Shown in pieces: positions 16,999-31,363 of a stretch of 64,000 nt of DNA. Origin of the DNA: Thermoleophilia bacterium. Its GTDB lineage: Bacteria; Actinomycetota; Thermoleophilia; BMS3ABIN01. The DNA is taken from positions 1 through 64,000 of the forward strand of contig JAGVMV010000014.1 in assembly GCA_020053595.1 (NCBI GenBank). The letters run 5' to 3'. Under the pieces are notes generated by a model. That model ran no database searches, was not told where the DNA came from, and worked only from the letters and a program-made list of their open reading frames with translations. Within the stretch, counting starts at the first letter, position 1, and every line of letters starts with the position of its first letter. A program made the translations under genes and the position numbers.

Positions 16999-19116
16999 AT
17001 GTCAGACCACAAGAAAAAGACAGATTCCCGGCCGGCGAACGCTGGAAACCCGTCTGACGCAAATAGCCGATCGACCAGTAAGGGCGAGACTGTAAACAAC
17101 GACCCGTCGACTGGCTCCAACGACGAAACCACCATCGATCCCATTGCTATCAACGTGCTGATGCACGAAAAGAGGCACTTCCCGCCGCCGCCCGGATTCA
17201 GCGAGAAAGCGCACATCAGGAGCATGGCGCAGTATGAGGAGATTTATCAGCGCTCCGTCGATGACCCCGAGGGATTTTGGGGTGAAATGGCCGAGGAACA
17301 CCTTGACTGGTACCGCAAATGGGACAAGGTGCTGGAGTACGACTTCAACAAACCGGAGATCGCCTGGTTCATCGGCGGCCAGCTCAACGTCTCCTATAAT
17401 TGCCTGGACCGGCACCTCAAAACCTGGCGGCGCAACAAGGCGGCGCTGATCTGGGAGTCGGACGGTGGCGAATACCGCACTTTTACCTACGAACAGCTGG
17501 CCTACGAGGTCAACCGTTTCGCCAACGTTCTCAAAAAACACAACATCGGCCGCGGCGACCGGGTGAGCATCTACCTGCCAATGATCCCTGAACTGGCCAT
17601 CGCCATGCTCGCCTGCGCCCGCATCGGCGCCATCCACAGCGTCGTCTTCGGCGGCTTCAGCGCCGGCTCGCTCTCAGACCGCATCCGCGATTGCAGTGCC
17701 TCGATGCTCATAACCGCCGACGGTGGCATGCGTGGCGGCCGCGTGGTGCCGCTCAAGGCCAATGCCGATGAGGCGCTGCGCCATTGCCCAACGGTGGACA
17801 AAATGATCGTGGTGGCCCGCATCGGCGGCGCCGGCACCCCCATGCAGGAACGCCGTGACAGCTGGTGGCACGAGGAGATGGCAGCCGGCGATATCGAGAA
17901 CTACTGCTCCCCCGAGGAGCTCGACGCTGAAGATCCGCTGTTCATCCTCTACACCAGCGGCTCCACCGGCAAGCCCAAGGGAGTGCTGCACACGTCGGCG
18001 GGATACCTGCTTTTCACACACCTGACCTTCAAGTGGATATTTGATTATCACGAGGAAGACCTGCACTTTTGCACCGCCGACATCGGCTGGATAACCGGTC
18101 ATAGCTATATCGTCTACGGTCCCCTTTCCAACGGCGCCACCAGTCTCATGTTCGAGGGCGTACCGACTTACCCGGAGCCGGACCGCCTGTGGGATATCTG
18201 CGACAAGCACCAGGTGAATATTCTGTACACGGCGCCGACGGTTATCCGGGCGCTCATGGGTGAAGGTAGCGACTGGGTGGCGAAACATCCGCTGAAGAGC
18301 CTGCGTCTCCTGGGCAGCGTCGGCGAGCCTATCAATCCCGAAGCCTGGATGTGGTATTACGAACATGTGGGCCACGGCAAACTTCCGATTGTCGACACCT
18401 GGTGGCAGACGGAGACCGGTGGCATATTGATATCGCCGCTGCCGGGCGCCATGACCACGAAACCGGGTTCAGCCTGCCGGCCGTTCCCCGGTGTGGTTCC
18501 CCAGGTGGTGCGCCAGGACGGCACACCCGTGGGTATCGACGAGGGCGGCTACCTGGTCATCGACAGGCCCTGGCCGGGCATGATCCGCGGCACCTACGGC
18601 GACCCGGAGCACAAGCGGGTGAAGGAAGTATACTTTGAGCGCTTTCCCGGAAAATATTTCAGCGGCGACGGCGCCAGCGTTGATCTCGAGGGGGATTACT
18701 GGCTCCAGGGACGCATAGATGATGTGGTCAACATCAGTGGTCATCGCATGGGCACCGCCGAGATCGAATCGGCGCTGGTGTCCCACGAAGCGGTGGCCGA
18801 GGCGGCCGTTGTGGGCTTCCCGCATGAGGTTAAGGGCGAAGGCATTTACGCTTATGTAAACCTGATCGATGGCTACGATGCGTCGGAGGATATGCGCAAG
18901 CTGCTGCGGGCGCAGGTCCAGGAGGAGATTGGGCCGATTGCCAAGCCGGACAAGCTTCAGTTCGTCGCCGGCCTGCCCAAGACGCGCAGTGGCAAAATCA
19001 TGCGGCGGATATTAAGGAAGATCGCCGCTGGCCAGGTCAAGCCGGAAGAATTAGGCGATACCTCGACCCTGGCCGACCCGGGAGTAGTGGACGAGATCGT
19101 GGCGGGGCGGCTCTAG
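16999..19116 (+). CDS. acsA: Acetyl-CoA synthetase (AMP-forming)
   Basis: 705 residues; the first 50 are hydrophilic and variable. The AMP-binding motif is [15 protein letters not shown], with WWQTETGG in the middle and the acetylation/catalytic lysine region [18 protein letters not shown] near the C-terminus. It makes acetyl-CoA from acetate, ATP and CoA via acetyl-adenylate. AAGGAG (16986-16991) sets the ATG at 16999 rather than the in-frame ATG at 16981. It stands alone, so acetate use as a carbon source is the likely role. The lysine in the C-terminal motif is a known site of acetylation control in the family. Confidence 0.95.
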   Translation: MSDHKKKTDSRPANAGNPSDANSRSTSKGETVNNDPSTGSNDETTIDPIAINVLMHEKRHFPPPPGFSEKAHIRSMAQYEEIYQRSVDDPEGFWGEMAEEHLDWYRKWDKVLEYDFNKPEIAWFIGGQLNVSYNCLDRHLKTWRRNKAALIWESDGGEYRTFTYEQLAYEVNRFANVLKKHNIGRGDRVSIYLPMIPELAIAMLACARIGAIHSVVFGGFSAGSLSDRIRDCSASMLITADGGMRGGRVVPLKANADEALRHCPTVDKMIVVARIGGAGTPMQERRDSWWHEEMAAGDIENYCSPEELDAEDPLFILYTSGSTGKPKGVLHTSAGYLLFTHLTFKWIFDYHEEDLHFCTADIGWITGHSYIVYGPLSNGATSLMFEGVPTYPEPDRLWDICDKHQVNILYTAPTVIRALMGEGSDWVAKHPLKSLRLLGSVGEPINPEAWMWYYEHVGHGKLPIVDTWWQTETGGILISPLPGAMTTKPGSACRPFPGVVPQVVRQDGTPVGIDEGGYLVIDRPWPGMIRGTYGDPEHKRVKEVYFERFPGKYFSGDGASVDLEGDYWLQGRIDDVVNISGHRMGTAEIESALVSHEAVAEAAVVGFPHEVKGEGIYAYVNLIDGYDASEDMRKLLRAQVQEEIGPIAKPDKLQFVAGLPKTRSGKIMRRILRKIAAGQVKPEELGDTSTLADPGVVDEIVAGRL

Positions 19117-19132
19117 CTACTGACGGCCCGGC

Positions 19133-19561
19133 TCACTTCCCAACATCAGCCAGTAACATCACCGCATGTTTTTCAGCAACTTTCCTGCATAGTGCTTGAT
19201 CTGCAGTAATCAGAGCGGCTGAAAGCTGGTCCGAGAGCGCTACGAAAGCGGAGTCATAAACTGAAATATCACAATCGTAAGAAATACGGATCGCGGCTTC
19301 AGCCAAAGACCGATTTACAGGATGCACGGTCAAGCCCAGATCCCAAAGGCTTCTCGTTGAAGCAGATACATCATCTAGGTTGAGCACTTTCCTGTAACGC
19401 AAAGCATTGGTGAATTCATAAATCATTAGATCCGGGATGTTCACAGCAAGTGCACCATTCAAGTAGGCATCTCGAAGCAGCAAAGCCTTATCGACATTTT
19501 CCTCATCTGTGCGGTGATACCACTTAAAAATCACCGATGTGTCCAATACCACCGAACTCAC
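19133..19561 (-). CDS. vapC: VapC-type PIN-domain toxin
   Basis: 142 residues. PIN residues are present: Asp7 in VVLDTSVIFKW, Glu in MIYEFTNALR, Asp in YDSAFVAL and Asp in LITADQAL, the four-acid metal site of VapC RNases. VapC toxins cleave tRNA or rRNA. The ATG overlaps the stop of the antitoxin by four bases, the usual coupled order. The gene is richer in A+T than its neighbours, which suggests acquisition. Confidence 0.9.
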   Translation of the reverse strand: MSSVVLDTSVIFKWYHRTDEENVDKALLLRDAYLNGALAVNIPDLMIYEFTNALRYRKVLNLDDVSASTRSLWDLGLTVHPVNRSLAEAAIRISYDCDISVYDSAFVALSDQLSAALITADQALCRKVAEKHAVMLLADVGK

Positions 19562-19863
19562 TTTTTAGTTATTTTAGTATTCTCAGAGGGACCATATCGT
19601 TTATCCCGCATCTCACGGATCATCCCGGTCGAGTCGAAGCCTTCGGAAAATTTCTTTGCAACCCGGTCCATGGACTCCACTGCTGCGCGAATCTCGGGGT
19701 CGTCGATGGGGCGCCGCCCGCAAGGACGCCCAGCGATATAACGGCGGGTTGCTTCCCTGATCAGCTCGCTGCGGGAGCGGTTTTCCTCGGCAGCGACGGT
19801 GTCGATCTGCTCCAGGAGCGAGTCGGGTAGGGAAAACATGATTTTTTTGGACGGGGTCTTCAT
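19558..19863 (-). CDS. vapB: Ribbon-helix-helix antitoxin of the VapBC pair
   Basis: 101 residues. The N-terminus KIMFSLPDSLLEQIDTVAAE, then SRSELIREATRRYI, is a ribbon-helix-helix (CopG/Arc) DNA-binding domain. The basic C-terminal part would wrap the toxin. It probably represses its own promoter with VapC; an A+T-rich palindromic patch (19861-19892) lies directly upstream of the start. Confidence 0.88.
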   Translation of the reverse strand: MKTPSKKIMFSLPDSLLEQIDTVAAEENRSRSELIREATRRYIAGRPCGRRPIDDPEIRAAVESMDRVAKKFSEGFDSTGMIREMRDKRYGPSENTKITKK

Positions 19864-19892
19864 ATATATAAATCATATATCTATATATATAC
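19861..19892 (-). promoter_or_regulatory. AT-rich repeats, likely vapBC promoter/operator
   Basis: The stretch holds ATATATA, ATATAT and TATATATATA units in tandem, nearly palindromic, right at the vapB start. Toxin-antitoxin operators often overlap the promoter in this way. The bases 19893-20082 upstream, also A+T-rich, show no gene. Confidence 0.45.
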
Positions 19893-20082
19893 GTTAGCAA
19901 TACTAATTAGTGTTGATCAGACCCGCTGGCGAGTAACCCAGTTGCAGAAACATTTTCAAACGAATTCAAATGCGCATTGCAGACCAGCCAATAAGTATGT
20001 CACACGCTTCCAACGACTTAAAACAGAAGGTGATAAAAAAAAGCCTATTGCCTCATCTAAAAATGTTCTTGAAAAGGGCCAT

Positions 20083-20112
20083 TTGACTCCCACCCGTTCT
20101 ATCCGATAGACT
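20083..20112 (+). promoter_or_regulatory. pyr operon promoter
   Basis: TTGACT (20083-20088), 18 bases, TAGACT (20107-20112). The start would be near 20119, about a dozen bases before the PyrR-binding hairpin. Confidence 0.6.
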
Positions 20113-20130
20113 ACCAGTGTTTGTGTATCA

Positions 20131-20166
20131 CCCTTTAATTCACGCCCAGTGAGGCTGACAAGGGAG
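20131..20166 (+). promoter_or_regulatory. PyrR-binding RNA hairpin overlapping a ribosome binding site
   Basis: CCCTT (20131-20135) pairs with AAGGG (20160-20164). Above it TCA-GCC pairs with GGC-TGA and closes the loop CAGTGA, which fits the CNGNGA loop of known PyrR-binding sites; CCAGTGAGGCTGACAAGG is very close to the Bacillus pyr element. The 3' arm runs into AAGGGAG, the ribosome binding site of the leader ORF at 20171. PyrR with UMP should lock the hairpin and hide this site. This is translational repression as reported for mycobacterial pyr operons, and no terminator is seen. Confidence 0.8.
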
Positions 20167-20170
20167 CAAT

Positions 20171-21875
<1,705 letters not shown>

Positions 21876-23189
21876 ATGACAGCAACGATAGCCAAACGAG
21901 GTACCAAAGCTTCGCTGATCATCAGGGACGCGCGGATCGTCGATCCGGCGGCCGGTATCGACACTCGTACCGACATCCTTATCGAGAAGGGGCTGATCAC
22001 CCGTATCGCCCCGGTGAAGGGCAAGGGCGGCGACGTCCAGGTGATCGACGGCGCCGGCAGGCTGCTGCTGCCCGGCTTTGTCGACCTGCACACTCACCTG
22101 CGCACTCCCGGCCGGGAGGACGAGGAGGACATGGCAAGTGGCACTGCCGCGGCTGCGGCCGGCGGTTACGTCACAATCTGCGCCATGCCCAACACTGCCC
22201 CGGTTGTTGACAACGCTTCGGTCATCGCCTCGCTGACAGAGCTCGCGGAGAGCGAGGCCCGGGTCAGGGTCGCCTTCATCGGCGCTATCAGCCGCGGCTT
22301 GAAAGGCGAGCATCTCAGCGACATATGGGATATGGCCGATGCCGGCGCCGTGGCTTTCACCGACGACGGCCGGCCGGTGATGGATGGCGGTCTCCTGCGT
22401 TCGGCGTTCCAGGCGGCCCAAACCGTAAACCTTCCCCTTAGCCTTCACTGTGAGGACCTCGACCTGGCCGGTAGTGGCTCCATGAACGAAGGTGAGGTCT
22501 CGGCGCAGTTGGGACTGGCCGGGATCCCCGGCGCGGCGGAATCAGCGGCAATCGCCCGGGACCTGGAAATCGCCGCCTACGAAGGGGCGCGGGTGCATAT
22601 AGCCCATGTCAGTTGCGCCCGGTCACTGGCGGCGATCGAGGCGGCTCGCAAGGCCGGCGCCGCGGTTACCTGCGAGGCTGCGCCGCACCATCTGGTACTG
22701 GTTGATGAAGCGGTGAGAAGCCTCGACTCCAACTTCAAGATGAACCCGCCGCTCCGCGGCGAGGGAGACCGGCGCGCCCTGGTGGCGGCGCTGGCCGCCG
22801 GAGCGATAGATTGTATCGCCACCGACCACGCTCCCCACGCGGCGCAGGAAAAGGAGACGCCGTTCGAAGAGGCGGCCTTCGGCGTGATAGGCTTGGAAAC
22901 TGCCTTCCCGGTTCTCTTTACCGAGCTGGTGCAGACCGGCGAAGTACCGCTGGATGTCCTTGTCCAGGCCATGTCATCAAATCCGGCCAGGGTTTTCGGC
23001 TTGCCGGTTCCAACCATATCCGAAGGTGAAGAAGCCAACATCTGTCTCGTGGATGTTGATCAGGAATTCGAGATCGAACCGGGAAATTTCTTCAGCAGGT
23101 CGCGTAACACGGCCTTTGCCGGGCGCAAGGTTAGAGGCAAGGTATTGCTGACGCTGGCCGCCGGCCGTGTAGCCCACAATATTTTATAA
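21876..23189 (+). CDS. pyrC: Dihydroorotase
   Basis: 437 residues of the class I amidohydrolase type. Metal ligands are in GFVDLHTHLRTPG, later HCEDLDLAGSG, IAHVSCARS and the catalytic Asp in CIATDHAPH. It cyclises carbamoyl aspartate to dihydroorotate. The ATG follows the pyrB TAG directly, so the two are translationally linked. Confidence 0.95.
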   Translation: MTATIAKRGTKASLIIRDARIVDPAAGIDTRTDILIEKGLITRIAPVKGKGGDVQVIDGAGRLLLPGFVDLHTHLRTPGREDEEDMASGTAAAAAGGYVTICAMPNTAPVVDNASVIASLTELAESEARVRVAFIGAISRGLKGEHLSDIWDMADAGAVAFTDDGRPVMDGGLLRSAFQAAQTVNLPLSLHCEDLDLAGSGSMNEGEVSAQLGLAGIPGAAESAAIARDLEIAAYEGARVHIAHVSCARSLAAIEAARKAGAAVTCEAAPHHLVLVDEAVRSLDSNFKMNPPLRGEGDRRALVAALAAGAIDCIATDHAPHAAQEKETPFEEAAFGVIGLETAFPVLFTELVQTGEVPLDVLVQAMSSNPARVFGLPVPTISEGEEANICLVDVDQEFEIEPGNFFSRSRNTAFAGRKVRGKVLLTLAAGRVAHNIL

Positions 23190-23209
23190 ACCAGAAATTA
23201 GGGACCGCT

Positions 23210-24436
23210 TTGAAAAACCAGGAATCAGGCACAGGCAACAAACAACCAGAGTCGCCAGCGGCGGTGCTTCTCGAGGACGGCACCCTTTACCATGGCCAGG
23301 GTTTCGGCTCGCCCGGCGCCGTCTTCGGTGAGATCGTTTTCAATACCGGCATGACCGGCTACCAGGAGGTCGTCACCGACCCTTCATATCACGGACAGAT
23401 GGTCACCTTCACCTATCCGCTGATCGGTAACTACGGTGTCAGTACAACGGCCAATGAGTCGGACCAGGTCCACTCGCGCGCGGTTATCGTCCGTGAAGCT
23501 CACAACCTGGCCCGCAACAGCACGGCCGAGCAGGGCTGGATCGACTGGCTGTCCCTGCAGGAGGTGACCGGCGTCGCCGGCATCGACACTCGCGCGCTCA
23601 CCCGCCGCATACGAAGCGAGGGCGCCATGCGCGCCGCCGTCTACTGGGGCGATTTCAGCGAAGCCGAGATGGCCGCCCGCCTCGAGGGTACGCCTTCCAT
23701 GGCCGGGCAGGACCTGGCCAGCCGGGTGACCTGCGCCGAGCCCTACGAGATCGAATTCCTCAAGGGTAAGCACCGGGTCGTGGTCATCGACTACGGCATC
23801 AAGCGCTCGATTCTCAAACAGCTGGGAGTGGCCGGCTGCAATGTCACCGTTCTGCCCGCCTGGGCCACGGCGGAGGATGTCCTGGCCGCGGAGCCTGAAG
23901 GCGTCTTTCTTTCCAACGGACCCGGCGACCCGGCGCCCCTGGACTACGCGGTGCGCTGCGTCGAAGGGCTCCTTGGCAAGGTGCCGGTATTCGGCATCTG
24001 TCTCGGTCACCAGATCCTCAGCATGGCCCTGGGACTGAAAACATACAAGCTCAAGTTCGGCCACCGCGGCATCAATCATCCAGTAAAGAACCTGGAGCGC
24101 GACCGGGTGGAGATAACTTCGCAGAACCATGGCTTCGCCGTGGAGCTGCCCGAAGCGCTGGCGGCGCGGCTGGAGGCTGGGCAAACCGGCGGCCCCGCAA
24201 AGACCTTTTTCGAAGCTCCGTCGGCGAAAGAGCTTAAGCTCGACACCGCTTTTGGCGCGGCGACGATCAGCCATCTCAATTTATACGATGGCACCGTCGA
24301 GGGCATCCGTTGCCTTGATCTGCAGGCTTTTTCGGTGCAGTACCATCCCGAGGCAAGCCCCGGTCCGCATGACTCCCGCTATCTTTTCGACGATTTCGTC
24401 AACGACATCGTCATCAATAAAGTGAAGCAGGCATGA
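23210..24436 (+). CDS. carA: Carbamoyl-phosphate synthase small chain
   Basis: 408 residues. The N-terminal domain has GTLYHGQGFGSPG and FNTGMTGYQEVVTDPSY. The amidotransferase has GPGDP, the nucleophile in FGICLGHQILSMALG and HPEASPGPHD. It releases ammonia from glutamine for CarB. The start appears to be TTG at 23210 after AGGGA; the first 15 residues are non-conserved. A mini-ORF connects its stop with carB. Confidence 0.94.
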   Translation: MKNQESGTGNKQPESPAAVLLEDGTLYHGQGFGSPGAVFGEIVFNTGMTGYQEVVTDPSYHGQMVTFTYPLIGNYGVSTTANESDQVHSRAVIVREAHNLARNSTAEQGWIDWLSLQEVTGVAGIDTRALTRRIRSEGAMRAAVYWGDFSEAEMAARLEGTPSMAGQDLASRVTCAEPYEIEFLKGKHRVVVIDYGIKRSILKQLGVAGCNVTVLPAWATAEDVLAAEPEGVFLSNGPGDPAPLDYAVRCVEGLLGKVPVFGICLGHQILSMALGLKTYKLKFGHRGINHPVKNLERDRVEITSQNHGFAVELPEALAARLEAGQTGGPAKTFFEAPSAKELKLDTAFGAATISHLNLYDGTVEGIRCLDLQAFSVQYHPEASPGPHDSRYLFDDFVNDIVINKVKQA

Positions 24437-24509
24437 AGGCCCTTCCAGATGATTCCAGGATAAATCCCGCCATGGATTATTGGCTCAACAGTCGACTGCG
24501 GGCAGCCTG

Positions 24510-24510
<1 letters not shown>
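24433..24510 (+). CDS. 25-residue bridging mini-ORF between carA and carB
   Basis: ATG at 24433 overlaps the carA TGA (ATGA), and the ORF ends with TGA at 24508-24510 that overlaps the ATG of carB at 24510. It fills the carA-carB gap exactly and would pass ribosomes from one gene to the next. No family is recognised (begins MKALPDDS). It may be only a coupling device or chance. Confidence 0.35.
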
Positions 24511-27732
<3,222 letters not shown>

Positions 27733-27758
<26 letters not shown>

Positions 27759-28563
27759 CCTCTTCGACTGCCCTGTAGTCGAGAGCCGGCCCGTCGGGGC
27801 TTACCGGCTCATATCCTTCGTCGCCCGCGAAGTGGCGGCGCTGGCCCGGCCCGGGCAGTTTCTGATGGTACGGGCCGCCGGCCAGTCGCTGGATCCACTT
27901 TTGCCCAGGCCCATCGGGGTGCACGAGCTTGAATCCGACCTGGTGAAGATCCTGATAGAGCCGGTTGGGCGGGGGACGATCTCACTCGCCGGACTGAGGG
28001 TTGGCGACAGGTTGAGCGTTCTGGGTCCCCTGGGCAACGGCTTTGATTTGACCGGCGAGGGGCCGGCGCTGGTGGTGGGTGGCGGCATCGGCGCCGCGCC
28101 GCTGGCGTTTCTGGTCCGGGCGCTGGCGCAGCGTGGCCGGGAGGTGCGCTGCCTGCTCGGTTTTAAAACCCGCGGCCAGGCCGTAGCCGCCGAGCTTTTT
28201 CGTAACCAGAAGGTAGATGTTTACACGGAAGATGCATCCATGGGCGAGATGGGGTTGGTCAGCGAACCGCTCACGGGAATACTGGCGGAGATGCAGGCAG
28301 GCGGCCCGGCAAACGCGATAAGCACAGCCGGCGCCGTCGGCGATCTTCGCGCTGCCGAAATATTCGCCTGCGGCCCCGACGCCATGCTCGCCGCGATTTC
28401 AGGCATAGCCAGCGACCATGGCGCCAACGCTCAGGTTTCCATGGCGGCCCACATGGCTTGCGGTGTCGGCGCCTGCCAGGGCTGCGTCATCAGGACAGTC
28501 GATGGCTACCGCCGCGCCTGTAGCGAGGGGCCGGTTTTCGCCGCCGGGGAAATCGCATGGTAA
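27733..28563 (+). CDS. pyrK: Dihydroorotate dehydrogenase electron transfer subunit
   Basis: 276 residues. Ferredoxin-reductase-type FAD domain with [11 protein letters not shown]-binding part with [20 protein letters not shown] and [12 protein letters not shown], and the C-terminal 2Fe-2S site [15 protein letters not shown] with a final Cys in [10 protein letters not shown]. PyrK lets class 1B PyrD pass electrons to NAD+. Overlaps the end of carB and is followed by a short mini-ORF leading to pyrD. Confidence 0.93.
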
Positions 28564-28568
28564 ATCGC

Positions 28569-28643
28569 ATGGTAAGCCGAATCGTAAACCGGGATATAAC
28601 CATCGACCGCGAATTATGCCTTATCGAAATGGACGCCGCATGA
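28569..28643 (+). CDS. 24-residue bridging mini-ORF between pyrK and pyrD
   Basis: ATG at 28569, six bases past the pyrK stop, opens 24 codons and its TGA (28641-28643) overlaps the pyrD ATG (28640). A tandem copy of AAATCGCATGGTAA lies at the pyrK end, so this ATG may have arisen by duplication. No protein family recognised; role, if any, would be coupling. Confidence 0.3.
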   Translation: MVSRIVNRDITIDRELCLIEMDAA

Positions 28644-29560
28644 AAGCTTCGCTGCATACCAGCCTGGGGCCGCTGAACCTCGGTCACCCGATCATCAACG
28701 CATCGGGAACTTTTGACGTCATCGAGGCGGACAGGATTCTTGAAGCCGATCTGTTCAGCGACTTCCCGTTTGCCGCCTACGTGCCCAAAACTGTTACCCT
28801 CAAGCCGCGAACAGGCAACGAGCCGCCCCGCCTCTACGAGACAGCCGCCGGACTGCTCAATTCCATCGGCCTGGCAAACAGGGGCATCGAAAATTTTATC
28901 GTCGAGGACCTGCCACGGCTGGCGGAACTGCCGGTGCCGATCATCGCCAGCATCGCCGGTGAGAACACCAGCGATTATGGCAGCTGCGCCGAAATGCTCG
29001 CCGGCCGCGATGAGGTGGCGGCAATAGAACTCAACGTTTCCTGTCCCAATGTGGAACTCGATGGCAGGGCGCTCGGTTGCGATCCCGAACGCACCGCCCG
29101 CGCTGTTTCGCTCGCTCGCGCAGCCACTTCAAAATTGCTGATCGTCAAACTGACACCTAACGTCACCGACATCGTGGCGGTAGCTCAGGCGGCAGCCGCG
29201 GCTGGCGCCGACTGTATCTCGGTCATCAATACGGTGCATGGCATGGCGCTCGATCCCTGGACCCTGAAGCCGGTTTTGGGCCATACCAGCGGCGGCCTTT
29301 CCGGCCCCGCGGTCAAACCGGTAGCCCTGCGAGCGGTCTACCTGGTCAGCCGGGCTCTCGATCTGCCGGTGATCGGCATGGGCGGTGTTACCACGGCGCA
29401 GGATGTTCTGGAGTTCCTGGCGGCGGGTGCTTCAGCCGTGGCCATCGGCACCGCCAGCTTCCGCGATCCGGTGCTGGCGGCGAGGCTGGCCGGTGAGCTC
29501 AGGGACCTGATGGAAATCCGTGGCATATACTCGATAGGGCAGCTGTCCGGCATGGCCTGA
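28640..29560 (+). CDS. pyrD: Dihydroorotate dehydrogenase, class 1B catalytic subunit
   Basis: 306 residues. FMN- and substrate-binding parts: INASGTFDVIEADR, KTVTLKPRTGNEPPR, ELNVSCPNVELDG with the catalytic Cys-type region, INTVHGMALD and GMGGVTTAQDVLEFLAAGA. Class 1B enzymes pair with PyrK and use NAD+, suited to anaerobic growth. The ATG at 28640 fits the family start; an ATG at 28616 is possible but lacks a ribosome binding site. Last gene of the operon. Confidence 0.94.
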   Translation: MKASLHTSLGPLNLGHPIINASGTFDVIEADRILEADLFSDFPFAAYVPKTVTLKPRTGNEPPRLYETAAGLLNSIGLANRGIENFIVEDLPRLAELPVPIIASIAGENTSDYGSCAEMLAGRDEVAAIELNVSCPNVELDGRALGCDPERTARAVSLARAATSKLLIVKLTPNVTDIVAVAQAAAAAGADCISVINTVHGMALDPWTLKPVLGHTSGGLSGPAVKPVALRAVYLVSRALDLPVIGMGGVTTAQDVLEFLAAGASAVAIGTASFRDPVLAARLAGELRDLMEIRGIYSIGQLSGMA

Positions 29561-29572
29561 GCCCGTGACGCT

Positions 29573-30274
29573 CTAGGGGTTCATCATCGAGCTGCTCGAA
29601 GTGCCGGTTCCATCAGGCACCATGACGGTGTTGGTGCCGTAGCTGTCGCCGCTCATCACCTTCACATTGCTGGGCAGTTCGAACATGCTGGCCTTAACAT
29701 TGCCCACGTTGGTGTATCTAAACTCGGTGACGGTTTTTTTGCCCGAGGTGTCCTCCTCGGTCATCAGGCTGGGAAGACCCTCCGGTCCCTTGAACTCTAT
29801 GGTCAACTTTCCCGCGCCGGGCATGTTGTACTCCCAGGTGTCGCCGGACCGGTTGGTGCTGGGCAGATAGGCGAAGGCGCTCAGCATGGTGGCAGGGTTA
29901 AAGGAGGCGCCCGAGTTATCAGCGCCACTGGACTCGACGGCTGTGTCGCCGTTCACGACCCAGGTCTTCTTCTGCTGGTCGTTATAGATCATGTAGGATG
30001 TTTTGTCGCTGGCGTCATCCCAGCGCCAGTTATTGTCTTTCTGGGTCCATTTGCCGGAACTCTGGCCATCCGCAACCATTTCCACGGTCATCTCCATCTT
30101 CTTGAGATCGTCGAGACGCTTGTTAAGTCCGTCTTCCGTGCTGGTGGACATGTTGGCCAGATCCTGCAGCTGCGGCTGCTCGACCTTCTTTTCTTCACCA
30201 CAACCTGCCAACAGTAATAGTGCCAGAAGTCCAACAACAATCACAGGTATTGTCACCAGTAGTTTCTTATGCAT
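29573..30274 (-). CDS. LolA-like lipoprotein of unknown role
   Basis: 233 residues. Lipoprotein signal with lipobox LLLAGC about 20 residues in. The mature part alternates charged and beta-prone segments (MTVEMVADGQSSGKW, TSYMIYNDQQKKTWVVNG, LTIEFKGPEGLPS) like LolA/LppX-type half-barrels that bind lipids or sense envelope state. The start is chosen at the ATG of MHKKLL, six bases past AAAGG; another ATG is two codons upstream. Convergent with pyrD and divergent from mihF. Confidence 0.6.
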   Translation of the reverse strand: MHKKLLVTIPVIVVGLLALLLLAGCGEEKKVEQPQLQDLANMSTSTEDGLNKRLDDLKKMEMTVEMVADGQSSGKWTQKDNNWRWDDASDKTSYMIYNDQQKKTWVVNGDTAVESSGADNSGASFNPATMLSAFAYLPSTNRSGDTWEYNMPGAGKLTIEFKGPEGLPSLMTEEDTSGKKTVTEFRYTNVGNVKASMFELPSNVKVMSGDSYGTNTVMVPDGTGTSSSSMMNP

Positions 30275-30397
30275 TCCCATCCTTTCTCTATTATTTGAAC
30301 GAAAATCATACCTCGCGCCCGCTAGATTATCATGCGTATCCGGTTTTTGCCCGCGCAGGCCCATATTTTCATTGCCAGGCCGGGCGGCGGATGTTTC

Positions 30398-30427
30398 TTG
30401 CAAACAACGGCTCGGAGTTCATATAAT
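30398..30427 (+). promoter_or_regulatory. mihF promoter giving a probable leaderless transcript
   Basis: TTGCAA (30398-30403), 18 bases, TATAAT (30422-30427). The transcript would begin near 30433-30435, which is the ATG of mihF (30433). There is no ribosome binding site, so leaderless translation is likely, as is common in actinobacteria. Confidence 0.6.
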
Positions 30428-30432
30428 AGCCG

Positions 30433-30765
30433 ATGATGTCTCCTTCCGAACCGACATCCGCCACCCCGATAAGGACTCTTGAGCAGCGTCTAGACGCACT
30501 CAGGCGGGCTAATGACATCCGCTCGCAGCGCGCCCGCCTCAAGAAGGACCTTAAGCAGGGCATCATCAAGATCGACGAGATCCTGGTGGAACCGCCCGAG
30601 TTCATCAAGACCGCCAAGGTCGTTGATGTGTTGCTGGCCGTCCCCAACTGCGGCAAGGTGAAATCCACCAAGGTGCTGAACCATTGCCGCATCAGTTCCA
30701 ACAAGACCGTGGGTGGCCTTTCCGAGCGTCAACGCCGCGAGCTGGTAACCTTTTTTCGTCCCTAA
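30433..30765 (+). CDS. mihF: Actinobacterial integration host factor mIHF
   Basis: 110 residues. The core RRANDIRSQRARLKKDLKQG, LLAVPNCGKVKSTKVL and ISSNKTVGGLSERQRREL is diagnostic of the actinobacterial mIHF family, which has an H2TH motif and binds and bends DNA in the nucleoid. Its place before gmk and rpoZ is conserved in actinobacteria, giving good evidence for phylum. The start ATG lies six bases after a perfect TATAAT. Confidence 0.95.
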   Translation: MMSPSEPTSATPIRTLEQRLDALRRANDIRSQRARLKKDLKQGIIKIDEILVEPPEFIKTAKVVDVLLAVPNCGKVKSTKVLNHCRISSNKTVGGLSERQRRELVTFFRP

Positions 30766-30769
30766 GCCA

Positions 30770-31363
30770 TTGAACTTAGGCGGACAGCCTCGCCGACTTG
30801 GCCGCCTCCTCGTAATCTCGGGCCCATCCGGTGTCGGCAAGGGCACCCTGATTAGCAAGGTGCTCCCACATCTCAAGGACACGGTGCTTTCCCGCTCCGC
30901 GACCACCCGCCCCAGAAGAAGCGAAGAAAAACAGGGCCGCGAATATTATTTCCTCACGCCGGAAGAGTTTGAAAACAGGGTAAAGGCGGGAGACTTCCTT
31001 GAGCACGTAAAGTACGGCGCCAACAGATACGGGACCCTCAGGAGCGAAGTCGTCAAACAGCTGGACTCCGGGAAGAGTGTGCTCCTGGAGATCGAACTGG
31101 AGGGCGCGCGAAATATCCGTTCCCAGATGACAGAAGCCGTGCTCATCTTTATCGCGCCGCCCAGCGTCGAAGAGCTGCGTCTGCGGCTTGCCGGCAGGAA
31201 CACCGAAGCTGACGCGGAAAGGGAAGTTCGCCTGGAGCGCGCCGGCGAGGAACTTGCGTCACAGGACGAATTTGACTACATTGTAGTTAATCGAACCGTC
31301 GATCAGGCGGCGAAAGAGCTCGAAAAAGTTATCAAGTCTACCCTTGAGGGAGGCAGAAGTTGA
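30770..31363 (+). CDS. gmk: Guanylate kinase
   Basis: 197 residues. P-loop ISGPSGVGKGTLISK, GMP-binding SRSATTRPRRSEEKQGREYYFL, and lid-region RLAGRNTEADAE are clear. It phosphorylates GMP to GDP. Start TTG at 30770, four bases after mihF, with no own ribosome binding site, so translation is probably coupled to mihF. Its TGA overlaps the rpoZ TTG. Confidence 0.95.
   Translation: MNLGGQPRRLGRLLVISGPSGVGKGTLISKVLPHLKDTVLSRSATTRPRRSEEKQGREYYFLTPEEFENRVKAGDFLEHVKYGANRYGTLRSEVVKQLDSGKSVLLEIELEGARNIRSQMTEAVLIFIAPPSVEELRLRLAGRNTEADAEREVRLERAGEELASQDEFDYIVVNRTVDQAAKELEKVIKSTLEGGRS

Noticed and set aside
19893-20082. A+T-rich stretch between vapB and the pyr promoter as a possible attachment or integration site.
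   Set aside because: No direct repeats, tRNA end or integrase are seen; A+T richness alone is explained by the toxin-antitoxin insertion.
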